A stretch of DNA of 64,000 bases from Nitrospirota bacterium (GCA_024275315.1 JAJRZK010000033.1:1-64000); one strand, 5' to 3'; positions 36,498-46,153 are shown, numbered from the stretch's first letter. Notes: generated by a model from the letters alone, not told the origin. A program made the numbers and translations.

Positions 36498-36613
36498 TTA
36501 AAGTCGAAACTACTTAAACTGCTTGCATTTTTTTGTGAAATGAGCATCCTAATATTACCCGAAACGGTGAGTGGAGGCTGGGACATATATGGTTGGGGAG
36601 TTTGTTTATAATA

Positions 36614-37078
36614 ATGAAAATCATAGATTATCTTTCCGATGACCTGGTGCTGACAGGTCTGGAGCCTGCGGATAAAAATCAACTCTGCCAATTTATGGTC
36701 GATCACCTGATCGACAAGGGCAGGATCACCCCGGAAAGAAGGCAGATATTGCTCGACAAGCTCCTTGAGAGGGAGGCCTTGTCGTCCACCGGTATCGGAG
36801 GCGGGGTCGCCATACCTCACGCATCCGGAGAAAACATCGATGACATGATCGTCACGGTGGGGCAAATTCCAGGGGGTATAGATTACCAGTCGATAGATGA
36901 AAAGCCTGTCTATCTGGTATTTATGATTGTCGGATCCGAAAGGGTTCCCAGGGTACATTTACAGCTATTGGCGACCATCGTCAGGGCATGCAAAAACAAC
37001 GTCTTTGTCGAGTCACTCATCGCCGCCAAAACGCCGGAGCAGGCGTACAAGATTATCGCCGAGCACGACAACAGTTAG
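36614..37078 (+). CDS. PTS EIIA (fructose/nitrogen type, PtsN-like) domain protein
   Basis: 154 aa from ATG 36614. Single PTS_EIIA type-2 domain; the phosphorylatable His is in GIGGGVAIPHAS. Segments LLEREALSSTGIG and FMIVGSERVPRVHLQLLA are typical. No EIIB/EIIC sugar transporter follows; instead a P-II-like protein (6 bases after) and two antiporters, so it looks regulatory, as PtsN is for K+ transport. Confidence 0.9.
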   Translation: MKIIDYLSDDLVLTGLEPADKNQLCQFMVDHLIDKGRITPERRQILLDKLLEREALSSTGIGGGVAIPHASGENIDDMIVTVGQIPGGIDYQSIDEKPVYLVFMIVGSERVPRVHLQLLATIVRACKNNVFVESLIAAKTPEQAYKIIAEHDNS

Positions 37079-37084
37079 GTTCCT

Positions 37085-37432
37085 ATGGCCAATGAACTTT
37101 TCGTATGCGTTCTCAACAGGCCCGAAGCGGTTGAGGATGTAATCGCCGCATTTCTCGAGATAGGGATAACCGGGTGCACAATCATCGACTCCAAGGGCAT
37201 GGGAAAGGTGATCTCCCAGGAAATACCCATTTTCTCTGGTTTTAAAAGCATGTTCACGGGCGCCCGCGAATCCAACGTCACGATTTTTTCCGTGATGAAT
37301 TCTGATATGGTCGAAAGCGCCATCAAGATAATAGAGGAAACATACGTTTCTTTCTCAGAACCCAACTCCGGAATTGTGTTCACGTTACCTGTAAACCGGG
37401 TCAAGGGATTACTCGGCAAAATAGAACCTTAA
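37085..37432 (+). CDS. P-II-like small protein (115 aa)
   Basis: A ferredoxin-like beta-alpha-beta protein: LFVCVLNRPEAVEDVIAAFLEIGITGCTII is represented at 5-34, then a presumed flexible loop (GFKSMFTGARES) and a second beta-alpha-beta (VTIFSVMNSDMVESAIKIIEET). This is the layout of P-II/CutA-fold proteins; no classical uridylylated Tyr loop. Its position between PTS IIA and antiporters suggests an allosteric regulator. Family assignment is by pattern only. Confidence 0.65.
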   Translation: MANELFVCVLNRPEAVEDVIAAFLEIGITGCTIIDSKGMGKVISQEIPIFSGFKSMFTGARESNVTIFSVMNSDMVESAIKIIEETYVSFSEPNSGIVFTLPVNRVKGLLGKIEP

Positions 37433-37460
37433 AGCCGCAACAACTCGCCGTGGTGTCAAA

Positions 37461-38654
37461 TTGAACACAGCCTGGATTGTAATCGCCATAGTCACGGTCA
37501 GTTACCTGGGCGCCAATGTGGTTTTCACAAAAGACCGGCTCCCCGCCGCTATTCGGGATGTTTTTCTCACAGGGTGGGAGTTTTTCATTGTCGGGGTCGC
37601 AATAGGGCCCGCCGGGCTGAACATTATCAGCTCCGCCGACCTGGTACAGCTTGATCCTTTTATCGCCCTCGGGCTTGGTTGGGCAGGGCTGATATTCGGC
37701 AGCCAGTTTCATTATAACGACTTAAAAAAAATCGACCCGGCCATGATCCGGCTGACCGTCGCCCAGGCTGTTATGGTCGGCGCTTGTCTCTTTTTTTTAT
37801 GTGCGGTTATCCTTTCGATACTCATGCCTGTTCCTTTTGGCGCGCTTGTATCCTCCTCTTTGGCGGTGGCCGCCGCCGGAGCCATTTCGTCCCCCACCGC
37901 TATCAGCCTGATGTCGTCCCGGTTCCCAAAATCACAGAACACGCTAAAACGGGCGCTAATGATAATCGCCACGCTCGACGTGGGACCTGCCTTGCTGGTG
38001 ATCGGGTTTGTGTTCCTTTTTTTTTCGCACGACGCATCCGGCCAGTTTTCGTTTGGGCGGGGTTCTCTGCTACTGTTTTATTCGATGGTTATCTCCGCGG
38101 CGCTGGCGGGTGTTTTCCGGCTTTTCGACAGGGATAACCTGACCGACGACGACAATCTGGCGGTTTTTATCGGCTTTATCATTTTTATTTCCGGAATAGC
38201 TTTTTATCTGCAGTTGTCGCCTCTGTTTCTCAGCCTGTTGGTAGGCGTATTTCTCGCCAACACGCTGTCGCATGATGACAGAATATACGCCGCTCTTCAT
38301 TCTACGGAAAAGCCTTTTTACGTCGTCCTGCTGGTGGTCTCGGGGATGTGGTGGCAGGGCGGGGGTCTTGGCATGTGGGTTATGGCCATAGCAATAACGG
38401 TGGCCAGATTGTGGCTGAAACAAGAATGTTTAAATGTCGCGTCGGAATATTACCTGAAGGACAAGAGACTGCCGCCAAACGCCGGGCTCGGGCTCGGAGC
38501 CCAAGGGTCTCTGGCGCTGGCTATCGGCCTGAATTTTCTTATCGGTTATCCTGGAGAAGTGTCCCACCTTGTTTATGGTGTCATTGCGATCTGCGTTATT
38601 ATCAACGAAGCCATGGCGCCTGCGCTTATCGGCAAAGCTTTGGGAAAAAGCTAA
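37461..38654 (+). CDS. Cation:proton antiporter (CPA superfamily), first of a pair
   Basis: 397 aa, about 10-12 hydrophobic segments. GWEFFIVGVAIGPAGLNI resembles the entry region and SSPTAISLMSSRFP plus MIIATLDVGPALL the cation site of CPA2-type Na+(K+)/H+ antiporters. TTG start at 37461; no in-frame ATG or GTG close by. It ends in an overlap (TAATG) with the next antiporter gene. Confidence 0.82.
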   Translation: MNTAWIVIAIVTVSYLGANVVFTKDRLPAAIRDVFLTGWEFFIVGVAIGPAGLNIISSADLVQLDPFIALGLGWAGLIFGSQFHYNDLKKIDPAMIRLTVAQAVMVGACLFFLCAVILSILMPVPFGALVSSSLAVAAAGAISSPTAISLMSSRFPKSQNTLKRALMIIATLDVGPALLVIGFVFLFFSHDASGQFSFGRGSLLLFYSMVISAALAGVFRLFDRDNLTDDDNLAVFIGFIIFISGIAFYLQLSPLFLSLLVGVFLANTLSHDDRIYAALHSTEKPFYVVLLVVSGMWWQGGGLGMWVMAIAITVARLWLKQECLNVASEYYLKDKRLPPNAGLGLGAQGSLALAIGLNFLIGYPGEVSHLVYGVIAICVIINEAMAPALIGKALGKS

Positions 38655-40003
38655 TGAGAGCGGCAAAGCTTGGCCTGGTAATTGTAACAATCACGGCGCT
38701 GGCGGCGCTTGTCCGGAATCTCGGCGCGGAATCCGGGACGGGAGGGGCGGTGGCGAAAAGCACCCTGGCGCTGGGGTTTCTCCTGCTATTCGCGTTCGCC
38801 CTGGGACAGGTGGCGTATATGGCCCGGGCTCCGAAAATCACCGGTTTTCTTCTCGCCGGGATAATTGCGGGTCCTTTCGGCCTGGGTATTGTGACAAACG
38901 AGGATTCCGCCCCCTTGCAACTTGTAAACGGCCTCGCGCTTTCCCTTATCGCTTTTACAGCCGGCGGTGAATTGAAGATATCCAGGTTCAAACCCAGGAT
39001 TTACGCGCTTGGCCAGGTGGTTTTGTTTCAGACGGCGTATACTTTTGCGGCTGTTTTTGTTGTTATGTTTTCGTGGCTATATTTTACGGAGCTTTTGGGC
39101 CAATCCGCCATGGTTGCGTTTTGCGGAGCGGCTCTGCTGGGGATTATATCCACCGCCAACTCGCCCGCTACGGCAATTGCGGTTATAACGGAGACAAAAT
39201 CGCGAGGCCCTGTTTCTGATGTCATTTTGGGCGCCACGGTGATCAAGGACGTGACGGTGGTAGCCATTTTCGGCGTGGCCGCTTCTGTCACAGCGACGAT
39301 AATGGGAGCGGGAGAGGGAATAGGCGGCCACCTGGCGACAGACATGGTGACTGAAATAGGGCTTTCCGTGGCCCTGGGGCTCTTTGCCGGAGCGGTAATG
39401 ATAGCCTATCTGAACACGACAGAGGAGAACGTGGCGCTTTTCATTGTCGGCGCCGCCCTGGTAGTGGTGGAGTTGTGTTACGCCATAGGCGCCGATATCC
39501 TGCTGGTTTCCATTACCGCAGGTTTTATAGTGGAAAACTATTCCAGTGGCGGAGAAAAACTTATCAGGGGCATAGAAACGAGTTCCGCCACGATCTATGT
39601 CATTTTTTTCTCATTGGCCGGCCAGGGGCTGGACATTGACGCCCTGGCCACCCTGTGGCCGCTGGCGGCGGCGTTGGTGATTGTACGGGCGGCGGGGGTG
39701 CGGTATGGGACTATGGCGGGGTTGTCGAAGGCGGGTGAACCTAAAGAGATCGGAAAAAACGCATGGGCCGGTTTTATCGGACAGGCAGGCGTGAGCATCG
39801 GATTCGCTGTTCTGATTTCCAGCCAGTTCCCATCCTGGGGCCCAAAGCTTGCCGCGTTGATTATGGCCGGTATTGTGATTAACCAGATAGTGGGTCCTGT
39901 TCTGATGAAACGATCCCTGGTAAGGGCGGGCGAGGCCGGAAGAACCTCACCTGGAAAACCATACACCAAACCGGAAGGCCAAAGTTCGCCCGATGGTCTA
40001 TGA
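38654..40003 (+). CDS. Cation:proton antiporter (CPA2/KefB-like), second of a pair
   Basis: 449 aa from ATG 38654 in the TAATG junction with the previous gene. KITGFLLAGIIAGPFGLG, GGELKISRFKP, ISTANSPATAIAVITETKSRGPV and ATVIKDVTVVAIFG are the classical CPA2 core with the cation-binding ND-type site replaced by IKD. About 12 hydrophobic segments. Upstream reading frame to 38348 is rejected since it overlaps the first antiporter. The pair may act as a heteromer. Confidence 0.88.
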   Translation: MRAAKLGLVIVTITALAALVRNLGAESGTGGAVAKSTLALGFLLLFAFALGQVAYMARAPKITGFLLAGIIAGPFGLGIVTNEDSAPLQLVNGLALSLIAFTAGGELKISRFKPRIYALGQVVLFQTAYTFAAVFVVMFSWLYFTELLGQSAMVAFCGAALLGIISTANSPATAIAVITETKSRGPVSDVILGATVIKDVTVVAIFGVAASVTATIMGAGEGIGGHLATDMVTEIGLSVALGLFAGAVMIAYLNTTEENVALFIVGAALVVVELCYAIGADILLVSITAGFIVENYSSGGEKLIRGIETSSATIYVIFFSLAGQGLDIDALATLWPLAAALVIVRAAGVRYGTMAGLSKAGEPKEIGKNAWAGFIGQAGVSIGFAVLISSQFPSWGPKLAALIMAGIVINQIVGPVLMKRSLVRAGEAGRTSPGKPYTKPEGQSSPDGL

Positions 40004-40058
40004 TATGCTGAACAACTCGATAGCCAGCCGCTGGCTGTCTATGTTATGACTGGATGTC

Positions 40059-40805
40059 ATGGAGAGAAATATAAATATTCCCAAAGAAATTGTCCGTTCG
40101 ATAGCTGGCGCAACGAGGGTAATCGCCCTGACGGGGGCTGGTGTATCCGCAGAATCGGGAGTCCCCACTTTCAGGGGTGAAGATGGGTTGTGGCGCAACT
40201 ATCGAGCCGAGGACTTGGCGACACCAGAAGCTTTCCGGCGCGACCCTAAGCTTGTCTGGGAGTGGTATGACTGGCGCCGAACCCTTTTAGCCCCGCTGGC
40301 TCCTAACGCCGGGCATTTCGCTCTCGCGGAAATGGAGAGCCGGTTCGATGATTTTACTCTCATCACGCAGAACGTGGACGGTCTTCACCGAATGGCCGGT
40401 AGCGCAAACCTGGTGGAAATGCACGGGAATATTTGGTATACAAGGTGTCTGCGGGAGGGTGACGTCCGGGAAAACCGGGATGTCCCGCTGGCTCCGTTAC
40501 CGCCGCTTTGCACCCGGTGCGGCGGGATGGTTCGCCCCCATATAGTATGGTTCGGCGAATCGCTGGATCCTGATATTCTCGACCGGGCGCTCTTTTCCAC
40601 CCGCCAGGCGCAAGTGTTCATAGTCGCCGGGACCTCGGCGATGGTGCAACCGGCGGCCAGCCTGGCAGGCATGGCCAAACAAAACGGCGCTATCGTCATC
40701 GAGGTAAACGTGGAACCGACACCGATATCTGGTATGGTGGACGCCTCTTTACAAGGGTCGTCAGGGTCTGTCCTGCCGGAGCTGCTGCGGATCATTGACG
40801 TATAA
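40059..40805 (+). CDS. cobB: Sirtuin NAD-dependent protein deacylase (CobB/SIRT5-like)
   Basis: 248 aa. NAD site GAGVSAESGVPTFRG, TQNVDGLH and catalytic H122 (EMHGN) are present. Y70 and R73 (EWYDWRR) match the Tyr-x-x-Arg pair of SIRT5/CobB that accepts succinyl and malonyl lysines, so desuccinylation is likely. Of the zinc cysteines, CTRC (last pair) is complete but only one Cys (C130) is seen in the first pair. Start ATG 40059, in-frame upstream stop nearby. Confidence 0.92.
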   Translation: MERNINIPKEIVRSIAGATRVIALTGAGVSAESGVPTFRGEDGLWRNYRAEDLATPEAFRRDPKLVWEWYDWRRTLLAPLAPNAGHFALAEMESRFDDFTLITQNVDGLHRMAGSANLVEMHGNIWYTRCLREGDVRENRDVPLAPLPPLCTRCGGMVRPHIVWFGESLDPDILDRALFSTRQAQVFIVAGTSAMVQPAASLAGMAKQNGAIVIEVNVEPTPISGMVDASLQGSSGSVLPELLRIIDV

Positions 40806-40900
40806 CGATGTGTTGGGTGTTTCTGATAGTTGTTTGCTAATAACTATGTTTTGGCGAATGAAAATGCGGATTATTGATTTGTAGCGATGTGTTGGGTGTT
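40806..40900 (+). repeat. 16-bp direct repeat upstream of hisS (40806-40821, 40885-40900)
   Basis: CGATGTGTTGGGTGTT occurs twice, 79 bases apart, in the 127-base sirtuin-hisS gap. Identical copies; the second ends 33 bases before hisS. It could be paired operators or a duplication remnant. Confidence 0.7.
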
Positions 40901-40932
40901 AAAAATATCGAGACGGTGGTGATGGCTTCAAA

Positions 40933-42207
40933 ATGAAATCGAACCAGGAACCGGCCAGACGGGTGAAGGGTGTCCGGGACATTTTGCCTGAGGAGGCGGC
41001 TGTCTGGCGTGATGTGGAGCAAACCGCCAGGAAAGTTTTTTCTTTATACGGCTTTCAGGAAATCCGAATCCCCATTTTTGAAAAGACGGAGGTCTTCGTT
41101 CGATCCATCGGAGAGACTTCCGACATCGTGGAAAAGGAAATGTACACATTCACCGATCGTGGCGGTGAATCGCTTACGCTCCGACCGGAGGGTACCGCAT
41201 CGGTGGTCAGGGCGTACGTGGAAAATCGTATGGACAATCTCGCCGGTGTTCAAAAACTCTATTATACAGGCCCCATGTTCCGAGCGGAGCGGCCCCAGGC
41301 TGGCAGGTTTCGCCAGTTTCACCAGATCGGCGCCGAGGTCTTTGGCACGGAAAACCCCGCTATCGATGCGGAGTTGATCGTTATGCTGATGGATTTTTTC
41401 GGAGCGCTTGAAGTCGAAGGTCTGAAGGTTTCGTTGAATTCTCTCGGTTGCCCCCAATGCCGTCCCATGTATCGTGAAGCGCTCGCCGGATTCCTGAAGA
41501 AAAACATGGAGTCGCTGTGCGCAGACTGCCAACGCCGGGTGGAGCGAAATCCCATGCGAGCGCTGGACTGTAAATCCGCTGGATGCAAATCCACCGTAAG
41601 CGGCGCGCCTTCCCTGGAAAACTATCTTTGCCAGTCATGCCGGGAGAGCCTTGATGGTGTAAAAAAACCGTTATTCGACCTGAAAATCCCCATTGTCATC
41701 GATCCGGGCCTGGTCCGGGGACTGGATTACTATTCCCGCACCGCCTTCGAGGTTACATCCGGCCAGTTGGGAGCCCAGAACGCTGTCGCCGGCGGCGGCA
41801 GATACGATACCCTGGTAGAGCAATTCGGCGGACCGCCAACACCCGCCATCGGGTTTGCGCTGGGGATGGAGAGACTGGTCAGCCTGCTAAAGCAACCCGG
41901 GAAAGTCACCGCTCCTGATATCTACCTGATAGCGATCCAGCCCGAAGCCGAATCCAGGATTTTCGAGCTTGGCCATCGGCTGCGCGCCGAGGGCTATTGC
42001 GTCGATCGCGGATAGGGTGGCGGTAAGCTGAAAAAACTTATGAAAAAGGCCGATAAATCGGGAGCCAGGTTCGTCATCATAATCGGTGAGGATGAGCTGG
42101 CGCGCTCCACCGCCATCCTCAAGGACCTCAAACTCGGCTTGCAGAGGGAAGTCCCGTTTGACAACGTGGCCAGTTCGCTTGTGAACGATATTCCTCCCAG
42201 GTATTGA
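40933..42207 (+). CDS. hisS: Histidyl-tRNA synthetase, interrupted by in-frame TAG
   Basis: The class II catalytic core is complete: GVRDILPEE, motif 2 region LRPEGTASVVRAYVE, GLDYYSRTAFEV, GGGRYDTLVEQFGG and GFALGMERL. The frame stops at TAG 42013-42015 (after ...GYCVDRG), but continues unbroken in the same frame with GGGKLKKLMKKADKSGARFVI...GEDELA...EVPF to TGA at 42205-42207, the normal HisRS anticodon-binding domain. Complete length would be 424 aa; the stopped product is 360 aa without most of that domain. TAT or TAC (Tyr) to TAG is a one-base change. Confidence 0.9.
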
Positions 42208-42260
42208 CGCCAAGCTTTTATATCTGGCTCCAGCCGTTCAGCCACCCCCGCCTTGGCGTC
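42206..42260. other. Perfect 9-bp inverted repeat at the hisS end
   Basis: GACGCCAAG at 42206-42214 and CTTGGCGTC at 42252-42260, separated by 37 bases, start within the hisS stop codon. The loop is long and there is no T-run; a terminator is doubtful. The rest of 42261-42493 is AT-rich and holds a 12-codon frame (42453-42491, MKLAPKMLKLPK) ending just before the next gene. Confidence 0.4.
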
Positions 42261-42493
42261 ATTTGCGCAGAAAGCGCAGATGTACCTTCAATAATTTGAG
42301 TTTTAAAGCGGCTCCTGTCTTAAAACCGGTCATTAATAATTCATGGATTTTACCTCCCTGTTTTTCCCGCTTCTCAAGAGCTGTCCGTAAATATAATTAA
42401 ACAACGGGTTACATAATTTCAGGTTACAACTTTATTTATTTATCAAAACGCCATGAAATTGGCGCCCAAAATGCTCAAATTGCCCAAATAACC

Positions 42494-43279
42494 ATGAACA
42501 GTAAAAAAACATATTGTAGAGGCTTTTTTTCTGCGTTTCGGATAGTCGTATTGTGCGCTTTTTGGGCAATGCCGGTCTCCGACGCTGGAGCGCAGGCTTA
42601 TTCTGAACCGGAGACCTGGCCACACTTCTCGCGCGCCACACCGGATATAGAGAGCCCGATGCTAACTTCCTGGGACGACCCCTCTGAAATACTTGGGCAA
42701 AGCTCATCGCTTGAAAACTACATAAACAGGCTCCTTTTCCCCGCTATCGACAACCTTGACACCGGCTTGGGCGATCCTTCTTCGAATACAGGTTCGCTTA
42801 TGAAACCTTTGGACGGTCAGAGTTATTCCAGCACGCTGGACGATACAAGCAGGCTTGCGTCGGTGACTGAGACAAACCGTCTTGAAAATTCCGCCAGGGA
42901 ACAGGCGTATAAAATTCTTTCCAACATGGTGTTTTCCATAAACCTGGTCCAGAAGCTCCAGAGACGACTGGAGCATTATACAAAACCGATGGATTTGTAC
43001 CGGGGCGAAGACGGATCAGTCTCAACCAGCTATTTCGGGATAAAACCGCATAACGCAAAAACGGAGGGGGCGGCTAAAGTATTCTCCCTCAGCATAGGAA
43101 TTTCATCGAGCCACAACATCAATTATATCGCGACTATCTATAACCGGTTTCAAATATCCCTGCTTAACGGGAACCGCCTGTTGGCCCAATACAGGGGCTC
43201 CGGGGGGAGACAGCTAATCAGTTTTGAAGCCGACAGGGACGAATCCAAGGCGCAGTTGAGATACACCCTGAGATTCTAG
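42494..43279 (+). CDS. Exported protein, unknown function (261 aa)
   Basis: It has a signal peptide (hydrophobic core RIVVLCAFWAMPVS, cleavage near AGAQA). The first half of the mature part is polar, Ser/Asp-rich and without clear structure; the second half (about 140-261) contains a helix (AYKILSNMVFSINLVQKLQRRLEHY) and alternating beta-like stretches ending in RYTLRF, a terminal Phe as in outer-membrane or membrane-associated beta proteins. Family not recognised. Confidence 0.7.
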   Translation: MNSKKTYCRGFFSAFRIVVLCAFWAMPVSDAGAQAYSEPETWPHFSRATPDIESPMLTSWDDPSEILGQSSSLENYINRLLFPAIDNLDTGLGDPSSNTGSLMKPLDGQSYSSTLDDTSRLASVTETNRLENSAREQAYKILSNMVFSINLVQKLQRRLEHYTKPMDLYRGEDGSVSTSYFGIKPHNAKTEGAAKVFSLSIGISSSHNINYIATIYNRFQISLLNGNRLLAQYRGSGGRQLISFEADRDESKAQLRYTLRF

Positions 43280-43332
43280 TTCGATACAATCGCCCGATTA
43301 ACAACCAGCCGTCTGCGCGCCAGGGTGGTTTT

Positions 43333-44748
43333 CTATTCCGGAATCTTTACAGCGTCTAGCAAGGCAAGCTGGCTTTCCATCGTTTTAACGGGGATTAAAT
43401 ATTCCCCGTTAAAACACGCCGTGCAAAAATCTTCCCTGCGCTCAGCCAGGCATGACAGCATACTGCCTATGCTTAAATAGGCCAGGGTGTCCGCCCCCAG
43501 GTATTTCCGTATATCTTCGAGCGCATAAGTTGAAGCGATCAAATCCGTCCTGGACGGGGTGTCTATTCCGTAGTAGCACGAATGGGTGGTGGGCGGAGAC
43601 GAGATGCGCATATGCACCTCTTTTGCACCCGCGTTATGGATCATTTTCACGATTTTCTTTGATGTTGTGCCGCGGACGATAGAATCGTCCACCACAACAA
43701 CACGCTTGCCTTCAATAAGCTTCTTAATCGGGTTAAGCTTGATTTTAACCCCAAAATGACGGATCGACTGGGCCGGCTCGATAAAAGTCCTGCCTACATA
43801 ATGGTTTCTTATTATCCCCTGTTCGTATGGAATGCCCGATTCTTCCGCGTACCCCATGGCGGCCACCACTCCGGAATCCGGAACCGGTATAACGAAATCG
43901 GCGTCAACAGGAGCTTCCCTGGCGAGTTGTTGACCCAACAGCTTCCGGATCCTGTGCACGCTGTAGCCGAAAATATTGGAATCCGGCCTGGAAAAGTAAA
44001 TAAACTCGAAGATACAATGCCGTTTCGGAGCTGGCTGAAAAGGGTAACTGCTGAACATTCCCTCTTCATTAACCACGATCACCTCGCCCGGCTCCACTTC
44101 ACGGATGAATTCCGCGTCGATCAAATCGAACGCGCAGGTTTCCGATGCGAAAACATAGGCGTCACCGAGCCTGCCCAGAGCCATCGGCCTGAACCCATGG
44201 GGGTCACGGGCTATAACCAGCTCGTTAGCGCCCATCAGGGCAAGGCAATACGCCCCCTCGACTTTTTGCAACGCCTCGACGACCCTGTCCTGGAATCTTG
44301 ATTTTCTGGATTTCGCTATAAGGTGGATGATAACCTCCGAATCCATTGTCGAACGGAAGATGGAGCCTTCCTGTTCAAGGCTGGAGCGGATAAGATCGGC
44401 GTTGACCAGGTTCCCGTTGTGAGCCAGCGCCAGAGGACCGCGCGAATACTCTATGGCCATCGGCTGGGCGTTTTTGTACAGCGAATCGCCATGGGTGGAA
44501 TAACGGTTATGGCCAATTGCGGCGTGGCCATCCAGCCGCATTATTTTTTCTTCCGTATAAATGTCGGAAACCAGTCCCATGCCGATTTCGGCGTGATGCC
44601 TGACACCGTTGGACGAGACAATCCCGGAAGATTCCTGCCCCCTGTGTTGCTGCGCATACAGTCCAAGGTAGGTCAGGTTAGCCGCTTCAGCATGACCATA
44701 CACCGCGAATACGGCGCATTCCTCGTTGAATTTATCTGGTAACATCAT
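43333..44748 (-). CDS. purF: Amidophosphoribosyltransferase
   Basis: 471 aa from ATG 44748; first step of purine synthesis, PRPP + glutamine to phosphoribosylamine. A short propeptide (MMLPDKFNEE) precedes the catalytic Cys in CAVFAVYG. PRTase motif VVVDDSIVRGTTSK. The four FeS cysteines of the Bacillus-type enzyme are visible: RHCIFEF, HSCYYG, and CTAC near the C-terminus. The frame is open upstream to a TTG at 44769, but TATAAA there is more likely the -10 box. Confidence 0.96.
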   Translation of the reverse strand: MMLPDKFNEECAVFAVYGHAEAANLTYLGLYAQQHRGQESSGIVSSNGVRHHAEIGMGLVSDIYTEEKIMRLDGHAAIGHNRYSTHGDSLYKNAQPMAIEYSRGPLALAHNGNLVNADLIRSSLEQEGSIFRSTMDSEVIIHLIAKSRKSRFQDRVVEALQKVEGAYCLALMGANELVIARDPHGFRPMALGRLGDAYVFASETCAFDLIDAEFIREVEPGEVIVVNEEGMFSSYPFQPAPKRHCIFEFIYFSRPDSNIFGYSVHRIRKLLGQQLAREAPVDADFVIPVPDSGVVAAMGYAEESGIPYEQGIIRNHYVGRTFIEPAQSIRHFGVKIKLNPIKKLIEGKRVVVVDDSIVRGTTSKKIVKMIHNAGAKEVHMRISSPPTTHSCYYGIDTPSRTDLIASTYALEDIRKYLGADTLAYLSIGSMLSCLAERREDFCTACFNGEYLIPVKTMESQLALLDAVKIPE

Positions 44749-44854
44749 GTTTTTCTGAATTTTATACAATACTAAAACAAAATCACGTTTAAGTGTTGAA
44801 TTTTATTCCATCAGCGATCCAAAGTTGGCTGATATCTTATCGGCATTATTATAC

Positions 44855-44882
44855 TTGCTTCGCGGCGTAACTTTGGTACAAT
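44855..44882 (+). promoter_or_regulatory. Sigma-70-type promoter of metK
   Basis: TTGCTT-N16-TACAAT, ending 38 bases before ATG 44921, which supports the shorter MetK. No known SAM or SAH riboswitch was recognised in the leader. Confidence 0.45.
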
Positions 44883-44920
44883 TTTGCGTTCATGTTTTTA
44901 ACCAGACTAAGAGGCGGGCA

Positions 44921-46093
44921 ATGGGCCGAATCAATTATCTTTTTACATCCGAATCCGTTTCGGAAGGTCATCCTGACAAGATCAGCGACCAGGTTTCCGA
45001 CGCTGTGCTCGACGCCATCATTGGGCAGGATCCCATGGCCAGGGTGGCGTGCGAAACATTTTGTACAACCGGATTAATCCTCGTAGGCGGGGAATATTCC
45101 TGTGATCCGAAAATAAAATTCGATATCAGCGAGATCGCTCGCGGTGTCGTCAGAAAAATCGGTTACGACGATTCATCGTTGGGATTCGACTATAAGTCGT
45201 GCTCCGTGCTTAACGCAATGCACGCCCAATCGCCGGATATAGCCCAGGGGGTTGTCCGTGAAAAGCTGGAGGACCAGGGCGCGGGAGACCAGGGCATCAT
45301 GTTCGGATACGCCACCAACGAAACGCCGGAGCTTATGCCGATGCCTATCTTGCTGTCGCACAAGTTGCTCATCCGGCTTGCAGAACTGCGCCGCGACGGA
45401 ACCATGTCATACCTTCGCCCGGACAGCAAATCGCAGGTGACAATAGAGTATGTGAATAAAAAGCCGCACCATATCGACACGGTGGTCATCTCTACCCAGC
45501 ACGCCGAGGACGTGCCGGACAGCAAGATGAAAGAGGACATCATCGAAAAAGTCATCAAGCCGGTGTTACCTGACGAGCTTTTCAAGGAAAAGAAAATCAA
45601 GTACCACATCAACCCGACCGGCAGATTCGTAATAGGCGGCCCGCACGGGGACGCGGGTCTTACCGGCAGAAAGATCATCGTGGACACCTACGGCGGCATG
45701 GGTTCGCACGGAGGCGGGGCCTTCTCCGGCAAGGACCCGAGCAAGGTGGACCGTTCAGCCTCCTACATGGCCCGATATATCGCCAAGAACCTCGTGGCGG
45801 CCGGGGTCATGGACAAGTGCGAGGTGCAGCTCGCCTACGCTATCGGCGTGGCGGAGCCTGTATCGCTACTGGTCGACTCGTTCGGCACACGCAAGACAGA
45901 CCAGGAAAAAATCCACCAGCTGGTCCGGGACAACTTCGACCTGCGACCGTACGGAATACTTAAAACGCTGGACCTGCGGCGACCCATTTTCCAGAAAACC
46001 GCCGCGTACGGCCATTTTGGCCGGGAGCTTCCCGAGTTTACCTGGGAGAAAACCGACAAGGCCGATGAATTACGCAAGGCGGCGGGCTTGTAG
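44921..46093 (+). CDS. metK: S-adenosylmethionine synthetase
   Basis: 390 aa from ATG 44921, with GAGGCGGG 5 bases upstream; the frame is open to 44825 but the extra residues are atypical. Motifs: [45 protein letters not shown] and [16 protein letters not shown]. It makes SAM from Met and ATP. A strong terminator follows. With AhcY at 47.5 kb it covers two steps of the methyl cycle. Confidence 0.98.
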   Translation: MGRINYLFTSESVSEGHPDKISDQVSDAVLDAIIGQDPMARVACETFCTTGLILVGGEYSCDPKIKFDISEIARGVVRKIGYDDSSLGFDYKSCSVLNAMHAQSPDIAQGVVREKLEDQGAGDQGIMFGYATNETPELMPMPILLSHKLLIRLAELRRDGTMSYLRPDSKSQVTIEYVNKKPHHIDTVVISTQHAEDVPDSKMKEDIIEKVIKPVLPDELFKEKKIKYHINPTGRFVIGGPHGDAGLTGRKIIVDTYGGMGSHGGGAFSGKDPSKVDRSASYMARYIAKNLVAAGVMDKCEVQLAYAIGVAEPVSLLVDSFGTRKTDQEKIHQLVRDNFDLRPYGILKTLDLRRPIFQKTAAYGHFGRELPEFTWEKTDKADELRKAAGL

Positions 46094-46116
46094 TCCAGGC
46101 GTCATACCAGTCTTTC

Positions 46117-46153
46117 AAAAACGCCCGCCGGTTATTCCGACGGGCGTTTTTTT
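46117..46153 (+). terminator. Intrinsic terminator of metK
   Basis: ACGCCCGcCGG-TTATT-CCGaCGGGCGT followed by seven T, with A-residues before the stem: a textbook rho-independent terminator 23 bases after the metK stop. Confidence 0.9.

Noticed and set aside
31277-42015. Alternative genetic code (TGA or TAG as sense)
   Set aside because: Many intact genes in the window end at TGA or TAG exactly where homologues end.
44770-44920. SAM riboswitch upstream of metK
   Set aside because: None of the known SAM classes' conserved segments or helices were recognisable; a plain sigma-70 promoter explains the gap.
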